From assembly GCF_000184685.1 (NCBI RefSeq), contig NC_014830.1, positions 1,054,001 to 1,118,000 on the forward strand: a DNA stretch of 64,000 bases, written 5' to 3'. Position numbers and translations under genes: made by a program. The notes under the pieces are model-generated. The model searched no databases, was not told the origin of the DNA, and worked only from the letters and a program-made list of their open reading frames with translations. This document shows positions 26,001 through 34,149 of the stretch, in pieces. Numbering within the stretch: the first letter of the stretch is position 1; the number at the start of each line of letters is the position of its first letter. This stretch comes from Intrasporangium calvum DSM 43043 (GTDB lineage Bacteria; Actinomycetota; Actinomycetes; Actinomycetales; Dermatophilaceae).

Positions 26001-29000
26001 CCACTGCGCCTGCAGCTCGACGGCGTGCCGGCGCTCGTGTCGGCCTCCACGAGCGGGGCGGGCAAGGTCGCCGTCACCGGTGGCGTGGACGTCGCCGTGG
26101 TCGTCCCTCTTGCCGTCGGGACCGGGGCCACGGACGCAACCACGCTCAAGGTCCTCGACAGCTCGAAGATCACCGTCAACGCTGCCGCGGAGTTCACGGG
26201 CACCGCTGCCGGAACCCTCGGCCCACTGACCGTGTCTGCCGGGATCCCGAGCGACCAGGCCGAGGCCCGGGCCAACCTGAGCCTCGAGCTGGGCAAGACC
26301 ACCCCGACCAACGCGCCGGTCTCCTTCGGCACCTTCCTGACCAGCCTCACGCCGACGTTCAACGCGAGCAACGACCCGACGAAGGCGACGTGCGGGGAGA
26401 CCTTGGCAACCGAGCTGATGGTGTGCGGCCGGATCCCGCTCTACGCCACCGTCGCCGGCGGAACCCCGACGTCGCTCGGAACCGCCCACCTCCGCGTGGC
26501 GAACTCCACCGACCCGGCCGACCTCACGGATCTCAACGACACGCTGCCCGCGCCCGACAGCAAGCCCGAGCTCGAGGCGCCTGCTGGGCTGGCCACCGCC
26601 CTGGCAAACGCGATCGCCGACTTCACCCAGATCAAGCCCGGCCTCGACGGCTATCTCGAGAAGCTCGAACAGGCCCTGCGGCTGGCCACCTTCGACGGCA
26701 AGCTGCCGTTCGTCGGCAAGGACCTCCAGCAGGGCGCCGACAAGGTCGCGAAGCTGCGTGCCGAGCTCAAGGCCGAGCTGGGGGCCATCCCCGCGACCCC
26801 GGCCGAGGCGCGCACCTACCTCAACACGCAGATCGCCAAGGCGATCGCGGACGCCGGGCTCACCAACACCACGGTGAAGGTCGGCTACGAGTGCTCGGCC
26901 AAGCTCGAGCCCGCGGCTGCGCCGACCGTCACGCCGACGCCGGCGGACGGTGGCACGGACCACACCTGGACCTACAAGATCGTCGCCAGCCAGGGCGACG
27001 GGACCGGCACCGACGGCGACACCATCCTCTCCGGTGAGGGGTCCTCGCAGACGACGTGGGCCGCGCTCGACAACGATCACTTCAACACGCTGACCTGGCC
27101 GTCGGTGACCGGCGCCACGAAGTACAAGATCCTCCGGAAGGACGGGTCGACGTTCGGCCTGGTCAAGGTGCTCGACGCGTCGGCTGGAGCGACCCAGACC
27201 TACGTCGACAAGGACCCGACCACCCCGGCGAGCTATGAGCCGGTGACCACGAAGCCGGACCTCGACGCCTGCGCCGCCGAGGCCATCGAGGGCGTCAACA
27301 TCACCATCGACCTCAATGTCGGCGAGGTCGACACGACCCTCGGGTGCAAGCCCGGGACCGGGTGCCTCGGTGATGGCCAGACCCTGCCGCTCGACATCGG
27401 CATCCCGGGACTCGCCCTGCGGGCCGGGGACGCCGACGCCATCACCTATGGCCTCGGGCTCCAGCTGCACCTCAAGGCCGGCATCGACACCGACCGCGGC
27501 TTCTTCGTCCACACCCACGACGCGGCGGCGCCGGAGTTCCGGGTCGGAGCCCGCTTCGACATGCCTGCGTCCATGAAGGCCGAGCTGGCCTTCCTCGACA
27601 TCGACGTGACGAAGAACAACGGCACCGTGCCGCTCTTCGCTGGTGCCTTCATGATCGACGTGAGGTCGGGCGACGCCAGCGAGACGGCGAGCTCCGTTCT
27701 GACGATCAGCGACTTCGGGACCCTCGACCCGTCGAAGCTCTTCGACATCAAGCTGACCGCTGCGATCAACGCCGACTGGATCGTCAAGGCGAGCGCCTCA
27801 TCGGTGCTGCCGGGCGTCCAGGCCAACTTCGTCCTCGAGTGGGGCTTCACGAACAAGGACCTCAAGAACCTCGGCTTGCCCAAGATCGACTTCAAGGCGG
27901 TCAAGCTCGATGCCGGCGGCTTCTTCTCCGAGCTGCTCGGACCGGTCCTCAACAAGATCAAGTCGGTGACCGGCCCGATCCAGCCGGTGATCGACACGCT
28001 CTACGCGCCCATCCCGGTGCTCTCCGACCTCAGCAAGCTGGCCGGGGGCGGGGACGTCAGCCTCATCACCCTGGCCAAGGCGTTCAACACGTTGGCCGGT
28101 GGGCCCGATCTCGAGTTCGTGGAGCGGATCACCGCCTTGGTGACGCTCGTCAACAACATGCCCCAGTGCGGTGGTGGCGCCAGCTGCCTCATCGACGTCG
28201 GTGCCTTCACCGTGCCGGGGGACAAGGCCCTGGCCACGAGCGTGTCGCCGACGAGCGCAGACACCCTCGTCGTCAAGGATCCGGCGACCAAGACGGGTGA
28301 CGCCCTCAAGACCGAGCTCAACACCAACGGCGGCAAGGGCACCGTCTTCGGCACCGGGGCCGCCGGAGCAGGATCGGCCAACAAGTCCGGCTTCACCTTC
28401 CCGATCCTCGACAACCCGGCATCGATCTTCAACGTCCTCATGGGCAGCGACGTCGCGCTCGTCGAGTTCGACAGCGGCCCGCTGACGCTGGGCTTCACCT
28501 GGCGGCAGTCCTTCGGCCCCGTCTACGCGCCACCGCCGGTCATGGTGACGCTGTCCGGCTCGGCCTCGGTCTCCCTGCGGTTCATGGCCGGTCTCGACAC
28601 TGCGGGCATCCGCTACGCCGTCGAGGCCGCCCGGACCGGCGAGCAGGTCAAGGCCCTGAAGATCCTCGACGGGCTCTACTTCAAGACGACCGACAGCAGC
28701 GGCAAGCCCGTCCCCGTGGTTCGGCTCGACGGCGAGATCGCCGCCGGCGCGTCGGTGACGGCGCTCATCATCGAGGTCGGCATCGAGGGTGGCCTGCACC
28801 TGACGATCGGCTTCCACTGGAACGACCCCAACAACGACGGCAAGTTCCGCGTCAGCGAGTTCCTCCAGGCAGCCATCAACAACCCGCTCTGCCTCTTCAC
28901 GACGACGGGCCGGCTCAGCCTCTTCCTGCGCGTCTACATCACGATCGGGTTCTCCCCGTTCAGCACGACCTTCTCGTTCACGCTCGCTGACATCACGCTG

Positions 29001-32000
29001 CTCGACTTCACGGCGCAGCCGGACTGTGAGCCACCGCCGCCGCGGCTCGGCGGCACCGTCGGGACGACCCTCGTCGTCTTCGCCGGCATGTTCGCGACCG
29101 ACGAGGAACGCGGCACCCCGTGGGGGAACACGGCCGACACCGAGGCCGATGTGGTCAAGGTGACCGAGCTCCACTTCGCGCAGCGGCCCGGCGACGACGC
29201 CGGCACCAACCCCGACTTCGACGGTTTCGCCGTCCAGATGCTCGGTGAGCGGCGCGACTACCTCGACACGAGCCTTGAGCGGGTCGTCGTCGACGGCCGG
29301 GGCTCCACGGCTCCGCTCATCGTCAGCCTCGTCGGCGACGGCAAGAAGGAGACGAACCCGTCGACCCCGACCACGCAGGCGGACCTCACCGTCTTCAGCA
29401 AGGACGCGGTCGTCATCGGGTCCGACCATGCCGACCAGATCCAGACCGGCACCGGCTCGTCCTGGGTCGACGGCGGCAAGGGCGACGACCGGATCGTGAC
29501 CGCGGACGGCGTGGGCAAGGTCGCCCACGTGGCTGGTGGTGACGGCGCCGACGCGATCACCACCGGTGAGGGTGACGACTTCGTCTCAGGCGACGGCACA
29601 CTCGGGACGCCGGAGCTCACCCGGACCGTGCAGCTCAACGCCGTCGACAAGAAGAACCACGGCGAGGCGGAAGAGCAGCTCGACGGCCTCATCGACTGGA
29701 CCCAGCTCACCACCGACCCGACGACCGGCTCGCAGACCGGCACCGGGATCGACATCATCAGCGTCGGCCTCGGCGTGAACCGGGTCAACGGCGGCGCCGG
29801 TGACGACAAGATCGGCGTGGCGGCGGACCGGCCCGACGGCCTGGGCGGCACCGTGACGTCGAAGGGCAACGTCCTCATCGGCGGCCTCGGCAGCGACAGC
29901 ATCGCCGGAGGCACCGCCACGGACACGATCTACGCCTCCACGGAGACGACGTTCGGCGTCGACAGCCCGGGCCCCGCTGACACCTTGACCGTCAAGGACG
30001 GCAAGGACATCCCCAACATCATCGAGACCGGGACGGGCAACGACGTCGTCTACGGCAGCAACGCCGAGGACATCGTGACGAGCCATTCCGAGAAGGCCCA
30101 GAAGGCCCGCATCCTCGGTGGCGGCGGTCCCGACGCCCTGGTGGGCGGCTACGGCAGCGACGAGATCTTCGGCGGGCCCGGGGACGACTACGTCATCGCC
30201 GAGCCGAGCGAGGTCGGCGCGCTGGGCAGCACCCAGCACCAGATCGAGGGGGTCTCCTTCGGCCTCAAGCGGACGGTCACGCACCTGCCACTTCCGCCGA
30301 ACACCTCGCCCTCGGCCAAGACCCTGGTCGGCGGTCTGGGCAACGACCACATCCTCGGCGGTGACGGGCCCGCCTCGATCTTCGGCGACACCCTCCGCGA
30401 CACCGCCACGGTCGGCGCGGCGGCGAACGAGACGTGCCGTGACGGGTCGCCCGTCACCTCCGACCCCGTGCCCGAGGGCACGACGTCGGGCACGGGCGAC
30501 GGCAACGACCTCATCGAGGGCGGCGCCGGCGTCGACACCGTCTCCGCGGGTGGCGCGCGCGACCGCGTGCTCGCCCACGGCTCCGCGGACCTGGTCTGCG
30601 GCCAGCAGGGCGACGACGTCCTCCTCGGCGGCGACGGCCCGGACCGCATCTGGGGTGGCTCCGGCAACGACCGCGCCTACGGCGAGGCCGACGCCGACCT
30701 GGTCTTCGGCAACGACGACGAGGACCAGCTCTACGGCCAGGGCAGCACGGACGTCATCGAGGGCAACGACGGCAGCGACCGCGCGAGCGGCGGCGACGGT
30801 GACGATCTGGTCTACGGCGGAACCCGCCACGCCGGCCGCGCCGACACCGGCCCGGCCAGCGATCCGGACGCGGGAGACATCCTCGCCGGTGACACCGGGG
30901 TCGACATCCTCATCGGGGACAACGGCACCGTCGACGACCCGCTCAACACGGGGGACGCGCGGGCCATCCCGCTCGACCTGGACGGGGCGACACCCACCGC
31001 GGGTCGGGGTGACCTGATCTACGGCGGTGACGGCACCGACACCGCGTACGGCGGCCTCGGCCCGGACAAGGTCAACGGCGGCAACGACGCCGACCACCTC
31101 GAAGGCAACAACGACTCGGACGTCGTCCACGGTGACGCGGGCGAGGACGAGATCGTCGGCGGCTCGTTCCAGCAGGCCGCGTCGGGCATCGGTCGCCCCG
31201 ATGCCGGGGACGTCCTCCACGGCGACGCGGGTCCGGACCTGATGGCCGGCGACAACGCGATCCTCGCGTCCGCGGCGACCGAAGCCGACGCGACCGCCGT
31301 GACGAGGATGCGCGGATTCGCAGCCAACCACGGCGTCCAGCTGCTCGACCTCGACCCGACCGACACCGCAGGAAACTGGGGTGCGGACGAGATCTACGGC
31401 GGCGACGGCGAGGACGTCATCTTCGGCCAGCGTGGCGACGACCGGATCAAGGGCAACGCCGAGGACGACTACGCCGAGGGCGGCCCCGGCATCGACTGGG
31501 TCGAGGGGAACGCCGGTGACGACGACCTCGTCGGCGGCAGCTCCGACCCGTCCGGGGGTGCGGACGAGACGACAGCGGGTCAGGGCGACGTCGCGGACGC
31601 GCTCTTCGGCGGTCCCGGCGACGACGTGGCCTTGGGGGACAACGGGCAGGTCCTCCGGCCCGGAGCCGGCCAGACGCCATCGTCCGTCACCGTCCGGCTG
31701 GGCAGCACCTCCGGCGCGGCCATGACGCCGCGCGTCATCCAGGTCTGGGACCGCAGCACCGGCACCGGCTACCTGGCCGCGCCGCCGGCGTCCCGCTACG
31801 GCGCCGACCGGATCTCCGGCGGTGACGGGGTGGACGTCCTGCTCGGCCAGGACGGTGACGACGTCATCACCGGCGACGCACACGGGGACTACGTCGAGGG
31901 CAACGGGGGAGCCGACTCCATCTTCGGCGACCTCGCCTTCGGCACGGCGTCCGCGCACGGCACCCCGGCAACGCCGCTGGCAGCGACATGGCCGGGAACC

Positions 32001-33527
32001 CCCAGCGCTGCCGCGCTCCGCGTGGGCACGAGCACGACGCCCGGCCAGGACGACCTCATCGGTGGCACGCCGACCCCCGCCTACCGCGACGGTGGCGACA
32101 CCATCGAGGGCAACGGTGCTGACGACGTCATCCTCGGCGACGACGGGTCGCTCCTGCGCACCCTGCAGGGCACCCCCGGGTCGCTCACCGAGCAGGTCTA
32201 CACGGATCGCTACCCGGACGGCGACGTCCCGGCGGATGCCACGCGGTCCCGGACGCACGACCCGGCGCTGCCCGGCCCGAGCACCCGGTTCTGCCTCTCG
32301 GCCCCCACGGCGACGACGTGCGACCAGACCGGGGCCTCCGGCAACGACAGGATCTGGGGTGACGGCGGCAACGACGGCATCTGGGGCCAGGACGGCAACG
32401 ACCAGATCTCCGGTGGCGACGGTGACGACGACCTCTACGGGGAGCTGGGCGATGACCGGATCAACGGCGATGCGGGCGAGGACGCGATCCTCGGCGACCG
32501 CGGGGGCGTCGTGAACCAGCGCCTCAGCGCCGGCGACGAGCCGATGCAGTTCACGGAGACCCTGCAGAACCCGCCGATGGAGACCTTCACCGGCTTCCGG
32601 CGGGGCGACTACGACCGGCGCGCGGACCTACTGCACGACGTCGACGGCGACCAGTGGATCGGCACGTCGACGGGCACACCCATGCCGCACGCCGGGCTGA
32701 CGGAGGGCGGTCGCGACCTGATCCGTGGCGGACCCGACGCGGACACCATCCACGCCGGCTTCGGGGACGACGTGGCCAACGGTGACAGCGGGGGCGACGA
32801 CGTCCTCGGCGGCGACGGCGAGGACGTCCTCTGGGGCGGCCGTGGCTGTGACCCCACGCTGGACGCAACCAGCCCTGACTGCCTGACCGGGGGCGTCTTC
32901 GACGGGACGTCGCGCGGAGCCGACGACCGTTTCATCGACCACGTCTTCGGCGGCCGGGGCGAGCCGGACCCGGCCAAGCAGCAGGTCCTGGGCTCCGACA
33001 TCATCGACCTGCGGCCGCGTGGCGACTACGCGAGCTGCGTGCCGGGCGACTGGCCGGTGACCGACGGGACCAAGAAGGACCCCGTCACCAACGACCCATG
33101 CCTCTGGTTCGAGATGACCGACACCCACGACGTCGACCTCGCCAACAACAACCACCACCAGGGCACGGACTGGCTCTACGGCGGTTGGGACCGTGACGTC
33201 ATGCAGGGCGATGTGGCGGCCAACGGGCCGAACCCCGGCGACCGCCTCATCGACTGGAGCGGTGTCTACAACCTGTACACCCACTGCAACGCGTCCTACG
33301 GCGGGTTCAACGACATCCGCCAGATGTCGCCGGACCTGCTCGCCTTCCTCCAGCACCTCGCGTGGGCGTCGGGGGCCGGCCGCGAGGCCGCGGACGTGAC
33401 CACACCGGGCACCTCGGCCTTCGTCGAGCTGGCGCTGGTCTACACGGCGGACATCAACGACCACGCCTCGGGCCCGGCCTACCCCACCACTCCGGGGCAC
33501 TTCGAGGAGGCCGCCTGCGAGCCGTGA
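23031..33527 (+). CDS. Giant secreted RTX (hemolysin-type calcium-binding repeat) protein
   Basis: 3498 aa, ATG 23031 after GGGAGGGAC. A Sec signal peptide covers residues 1-32 (hydrophobic core SIASAVLITG, cleavage after AHA). Residues 33 to about 2130 are a large beta-rich region. It includes two related modules (about 488-565 and 865-935, each with a W..GxxxxV core and a TLT/TL-W pattern), a fibronectin-like stretch (about 1342-1406) and two EF-hand-like loops DPNNDGxxxxxE at D242 and D1932. From about 2130 to 3265 run many GGxGxD nonapeptides (for example GGKGDDRI, GGAGDDKIGV, GGSGNDRAYG), which fold into calcium-loaded beta-rolls. The last 230 residues are a distinct cysteine-containing domain. 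No LPXTG or C-terminal helix is present, so it is probably released or wall-associated. Role (adhesion, matrix, toxin) is not determinable. Confidence 0.93.
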   Translation: MSRRSVNRLVGSIASAVLITGWGLGPQLPAHAADPDPGVDRVVAILGGGSATEDLASWTSGLAALGAFGKPIPFVSASPGGLAGLDDLVKEGIADEVAGATTWGALDALDKAVSLPGGRNGTLDVAVEDLADGKRVHVDLTITRTAAKQSLTISSADPKVELASPEGVTVSVEAALSLWIVWTGPTTNRVYLASDAGHAPRVDVDATAHLSASAKAALGILDVSLSSTDFTVKAHAFAKLNDPNNDGVLAFTESAPGDGELAADGSLQGLVSAGLDPTGSPSDPATAGSVAGTLAVQADPSGLGSAFPTFSADVTVTWPNITSGAPVISAPDLAAVVGRFQNMSLRDLADGLAQVATALTGIQKAKFDADGSGPGTAIAGDLDLPFLRGTVSDAVKANEVLVAFLKANVVQAPDPGQPAPPGFDASTVGNPKFTSLQDLITRLKAAGIPVDGLDWKPTIDKLALHLTMTKAAPSSPVPMDAGAAKVSKPGASYTSDGLSISDGTAWEPGQWVGMRVVAGTSAGEITANTASSLTLSGDWIGGKPADTTPFVILGPEAQLGAVTFGDGLTKLPVGSPPDGPRQGILKANSAQTFATVTPSFTADLTLVLDLQEPRTGSACVGFEGNTKPCPFTLETGTFKTEVQSLPLGADRVMIRTGVPLLKADFPIDTKVDLTANAGFFQVRLEGNLKVCNSSAPANCSTPGTGNMLTIGLKQAGDAQHDLRLRDLFNGLVTATPTGPSQAGDLLDVALDVRAFGDLTVSVPDAASFFPGGAKLSAKATWNDLTKTSGADGPQFDLSDLDKVFALDFKPGSQAELFAIVLKTLQTLSAQLAEAQPGGTTGIFSTQIPGTGTSLRDLLRRDLSGVGAGVTYGADTLTDTNRTFPTALAGRAVVVGTQVAVVKQTDGVNTVTLTKPWETKPATGAAYTFRSPLDDALDAMSAHPPQNIQDLVEVLTNRLGSDALKFRFLDDGGTPSIVLDFDWTRTYTASTPLRLQLDGVPALVSASTSGAGKVAVTGGVDVAVVVPLAVGTGATDATTLKVLDSSKITVNAAAEFTGTAAGTLGPLTVSAGIPSDQAEARANLSLELGKTTPTNAPVSFGTFLTSLTPTFNASNDPTKATCGETLATELMVCGRIPLYATVAGGTPTSLGTAHLRVANSTDPADLTDLNDTLPAPDSKPELEAPAGLATALANAIADFTQIKPGLDGYLEKLEQALRLATFDGKLPFVGKDLQQGADKVAKLRAELKAELGAIPATPAEARTYLNTQIAKAIADAGLTNTTVKVGYECSAKLEPAAAPTVTPTPADGGTDHTWTYKIVASQGDGTGTDGDTILSGEGSSQTTWAALDNDHFNTLTWPSVTGATKYKILRKDGSTFGLVKVLDASAGATQTYVDKDPTTPASYEPVTTKPDLDACAAEAIEGVNITIDLNVGEVDTTLGCKPGTGCLGDGQTLPLDIGIPGLALRAGDADAITYGLGLQLHLKAGIDTDRGFFVHTHDAAAPEFRVGARFDMPASMKAELAFLDIDVTKNNGTVPLFAGAFMIDVRSGDASETASSVLTISDFGTLDPSKLFDIKLTAAINADWIVKASASSVLPGVQANFVLEWGFTNKDLKNLGLPKIDFKAVKLDAGGFFSELLGPVLNKIKSVTGPIQPVIDTLYAPIPVLSDLSKLAGGGDVSLITLAKAFNTLAGGPDLEFVERITALVTLVNNMPQCGGGASCLIDVGAFTVPGDKALATSVSPTSADTLVVKDPATKTGDALKTELNTNGGKGTVFGTGAAGAGSANKSGFTFPILDNPASIFNVLMGSDVALVEFDSGPLTLGFTWRQSFGPVYAPPPVMVTLSGSASVSLRFMAGLDTAGIRYAVEAARTGEQVKALKILDGLYFKTTDSSGKPVPVVRLDGEIAAGASVTALIIEVGIEGGLHLTIGFHWNDPNNDGKFRVSEFLQAAINNPLCLFTTTGRLSLFLRVYITIGFSPFSTTFSFTLADITLLDFTAQPDCEPPPPRLGGTVGTTLVVFAGMFATDEERGTPWGNTADTEADVVKVTELHFAQRPGDDAGTNPDFDGFAVQMLGERRDYLDTSLERVVVDGRGSTAPLIVSLVGDGKKETNPSTPTTQADLTVFSKDAVVIGSDHADQIQTGTGSSWVDGGKGDDRIVTADGVGKVAHVAGGDGADAITTGEGDDFVSGDGTLGTPELTRTVQLNAVDKKNHGEAEEQLDGLIDWTQLTTDPTTGSQTGTGIDIISVGLGVNRVNGGAGDDKIGVAADRPDGLGGTVTSKGNVLIGGLGSDSIAGGTATDTIYASTETTFGVDSPGPADTLTVKDGKDIPNIIETGTGNDVVYGSNAEDIVTSHSEKAQKARILGGGGPDALVGGYGSDEIFGGPGDDYVIAEPSEVGALGSTQHQIEGVSFGLKRTVTHLPLPPNTSPSAKTLVGGLGNDHILGGDGPASIFGDTLRDTATVGAAANETCRDGSPVTSDPVPEGTTSGTGDGNDLIEGGAGVDTVSAGGARDRVLAHGSADLVCGQQGDDVLLGGDGPDRIWGGSGNDRAYGEADADLVFGNDDEDQLYGQGSTDVIEGNDGSDRASGGDGDDLVYGGTRHAGRADTGPASDPDAGDILAGDTGVDILIGDNGTVDDPLNTGDARAIPLDLDGATPTAGRGDLIYGGDGTDTAYGGLGPDKVNGGNDADHLEGNNDSDVVHGDAGEDEIVGGSFQQAASGIGRPDAGDVLHGDAGPDLMAGDNAILASAATEADATAVTRMRGFAANHGVQLLDLDPTDTAGNWGADEIYGGDGEDVIFGQRGDDRIKGNAEDDYAEGGPGIDWVEGNAGDDDLVGGSSDPSGGADETTAGQGDVADALFGGPGDDVALGDNGQVLRPGAGQTPSSVTVRLGSTSGAAMTPRVIQVWDRSTGTGYLAAPPASRYGADRISGGDGVDVLLGQDGDDVITGDAHGDYVEGNGGADSIFGDLAFGTASAHGTPATPLAATWPGTPSAAALRVGTSTTPGQDDLIGGTPTPAYRDGGDTIEGNGADDVILGDDGSLLRTLQGTPGSLTEQVYTDRYPDGDVPADATRSRTHDPALPGPSTRFCLSAPTATTCDQTGASGNDRIWGDGGNDGIWGQDGNDQISGGDGDDDLYGELGDDRINGDAGEDAILGDRGGVVNQRLSAGDEPMQFTETLQNPPMETFTGFRRGDYDRRADLLHDVDGDQWIGTSTGTPMPHAGLTEGGRDLIRGGPDADTIHAGFGDDVANGDSGGDDVLGGDGEDVLWGGRGCDPTLDATSPDCLTGGVFDGTSRGADDRFIDHVFGGRGEPDPAKQQVLGSDIIDLRPRGDYASCVPGDWPVTDGTKKDPVTNDPCLWFEMTDTHDVDLANNNHHQGTDWLYGGWDRDVMQGDVAANGPNPGDRLIDWSGVYNLYTHCNASYGGFNDIRQMSPDLLAFLQHLAWASGAGREAADVTTPGTSAFVELALVYTADINDHASGPAYPTTPGHFEEAACEP

Positions 33528-33564
33528 TCCCGCCGCCCGCTCGCACTCGGGCGCGCTGACGTGA

Positions 33565-33618
33565 GGAAGCCAGCCCAGCGGCATACGGACCATTCCGTAT
33601 GCCGCTGAGCCGGCTTCC
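33565..33618. terminator. 25-bp hairpin made of two dispersed-repeat copies (8 and 9)
   Basis: Arms 33565-33589 and 33594-33618, loop CCAT. The repeat cores are at 33576-33585 (-) and 33598-33607 (+). There are two mismatches in the plus-strand RNA (A-C pairs); in minus-strand RNA both become G-U pairs, so the stem is continuous. It lies between the convergent RTX and small-protein genes, an ideal bidirectional terminator position. Confidence 0.8.
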
Positions 33619-33630
33619 GCAGAACCGGTT

Positions 33631-33930
33631 TCAAGCGGGTTGGGGGTGGTGGCTTCCGCGGGAGCGCGCCATCGCTGCGCCCGCACCGACGAGGGCGATC
33701 CCACCCAGTGCCCCGAGACCGATCTGGATGAGCTCGACGGTGCCGCCCTCCGGGACGAACGGCCCGTCCGGCGGGGGCCCGGGACCCTTGATCCCGTTGC
33801 CGATCGGGTCCGGGAGGACGACTGCCGGGCCCTGACCCGCCATGGCGGGCAGGGCGGTGGCGAGGGTGAGGATGCCGCTTGCCGCGAGCATGGCGAGCGA
33901 CCTTCGTCCGAGATGTGCGTTGATGGTCAT
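33631..33930 (-). CDS. Small secreted, C-terminally membrane-anchored protein
   Basis: 99 aa, ATG 33930 with AGGGAA upstream. The signal peptide spans about 1-32 (RRSLAMLAASGILTLATA, cleavage after AMA). A short Pro/Gly-rich exported segment (33-66) follows, then a transmembrane helix (about 68-86, IQIGLGALGGIALVGAGAA) and a basic tail (ARSRGSHHPQPA). This is sortase-substrate-like topology but without an LPXTG motif. It lies between the RTX gene and the LAL regulator, so a shared surface function is possible. No known family was recognised. Confidence 0.85.
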   Translation of the reverse strand: MTINAHLGRRSLAMLAASGILTLATALPAMAGQGPAVVLPDPIGNGIKGPGPPPDGPFVPEGGTVELIQIGLGALGGIALVGAGAAMARSRGSHHPQPA

Positions 33931-34009
33931 GATGTGTTCCCTGTCTGAGTCGTGAAGGTGGACACCACCAACTCTGCGTTCGGTCTCACGCGGCGCACAT
34001 CGGGTACTG

Positions 34010-34040
34010 CTCCTCAGTTCTGCGGGACTTCTCCTCAGAT
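34010..34040 (+). promoter_or_regulatory. Direct repeats CTCCTCAG(T/A)T, 21 bp apart
   Basis: CTCCTCAGTT at 34010-34019 and CTCCTCAGAT at 34031-34040, two helical turns apart, in the 219-bp divergent region between the small secreted protein and the LuxR-type regulator. A candidate binding site for that regulator (inference). Confidence 0.35.
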
Positions 34041-34149
34041 CCTCCGCCCGCTCGTCGCGGGCCCTCGCCCGTCGCGCCGGGCCACCCGGCCCAGGGACGG
34101 TCGTGCACAGTGGGTGAAACGCCCGCGCCGGCGGGCTGGCGGGGCGAGG

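Noticed and set aside
24513-32258. Very long open frames on the minus strand opposite the RTX gene (24513-27518 and 29586-32258)
   Set aside because: They are mirror frames created by high GC at third positions of the repeated plus-strand codons; no start signals or recognisable domains.
33631-33930. LPXTG sortase substrate
   Set aside because: The topology fits, but no LPXTG-like motif precedes the C-terminal helix.
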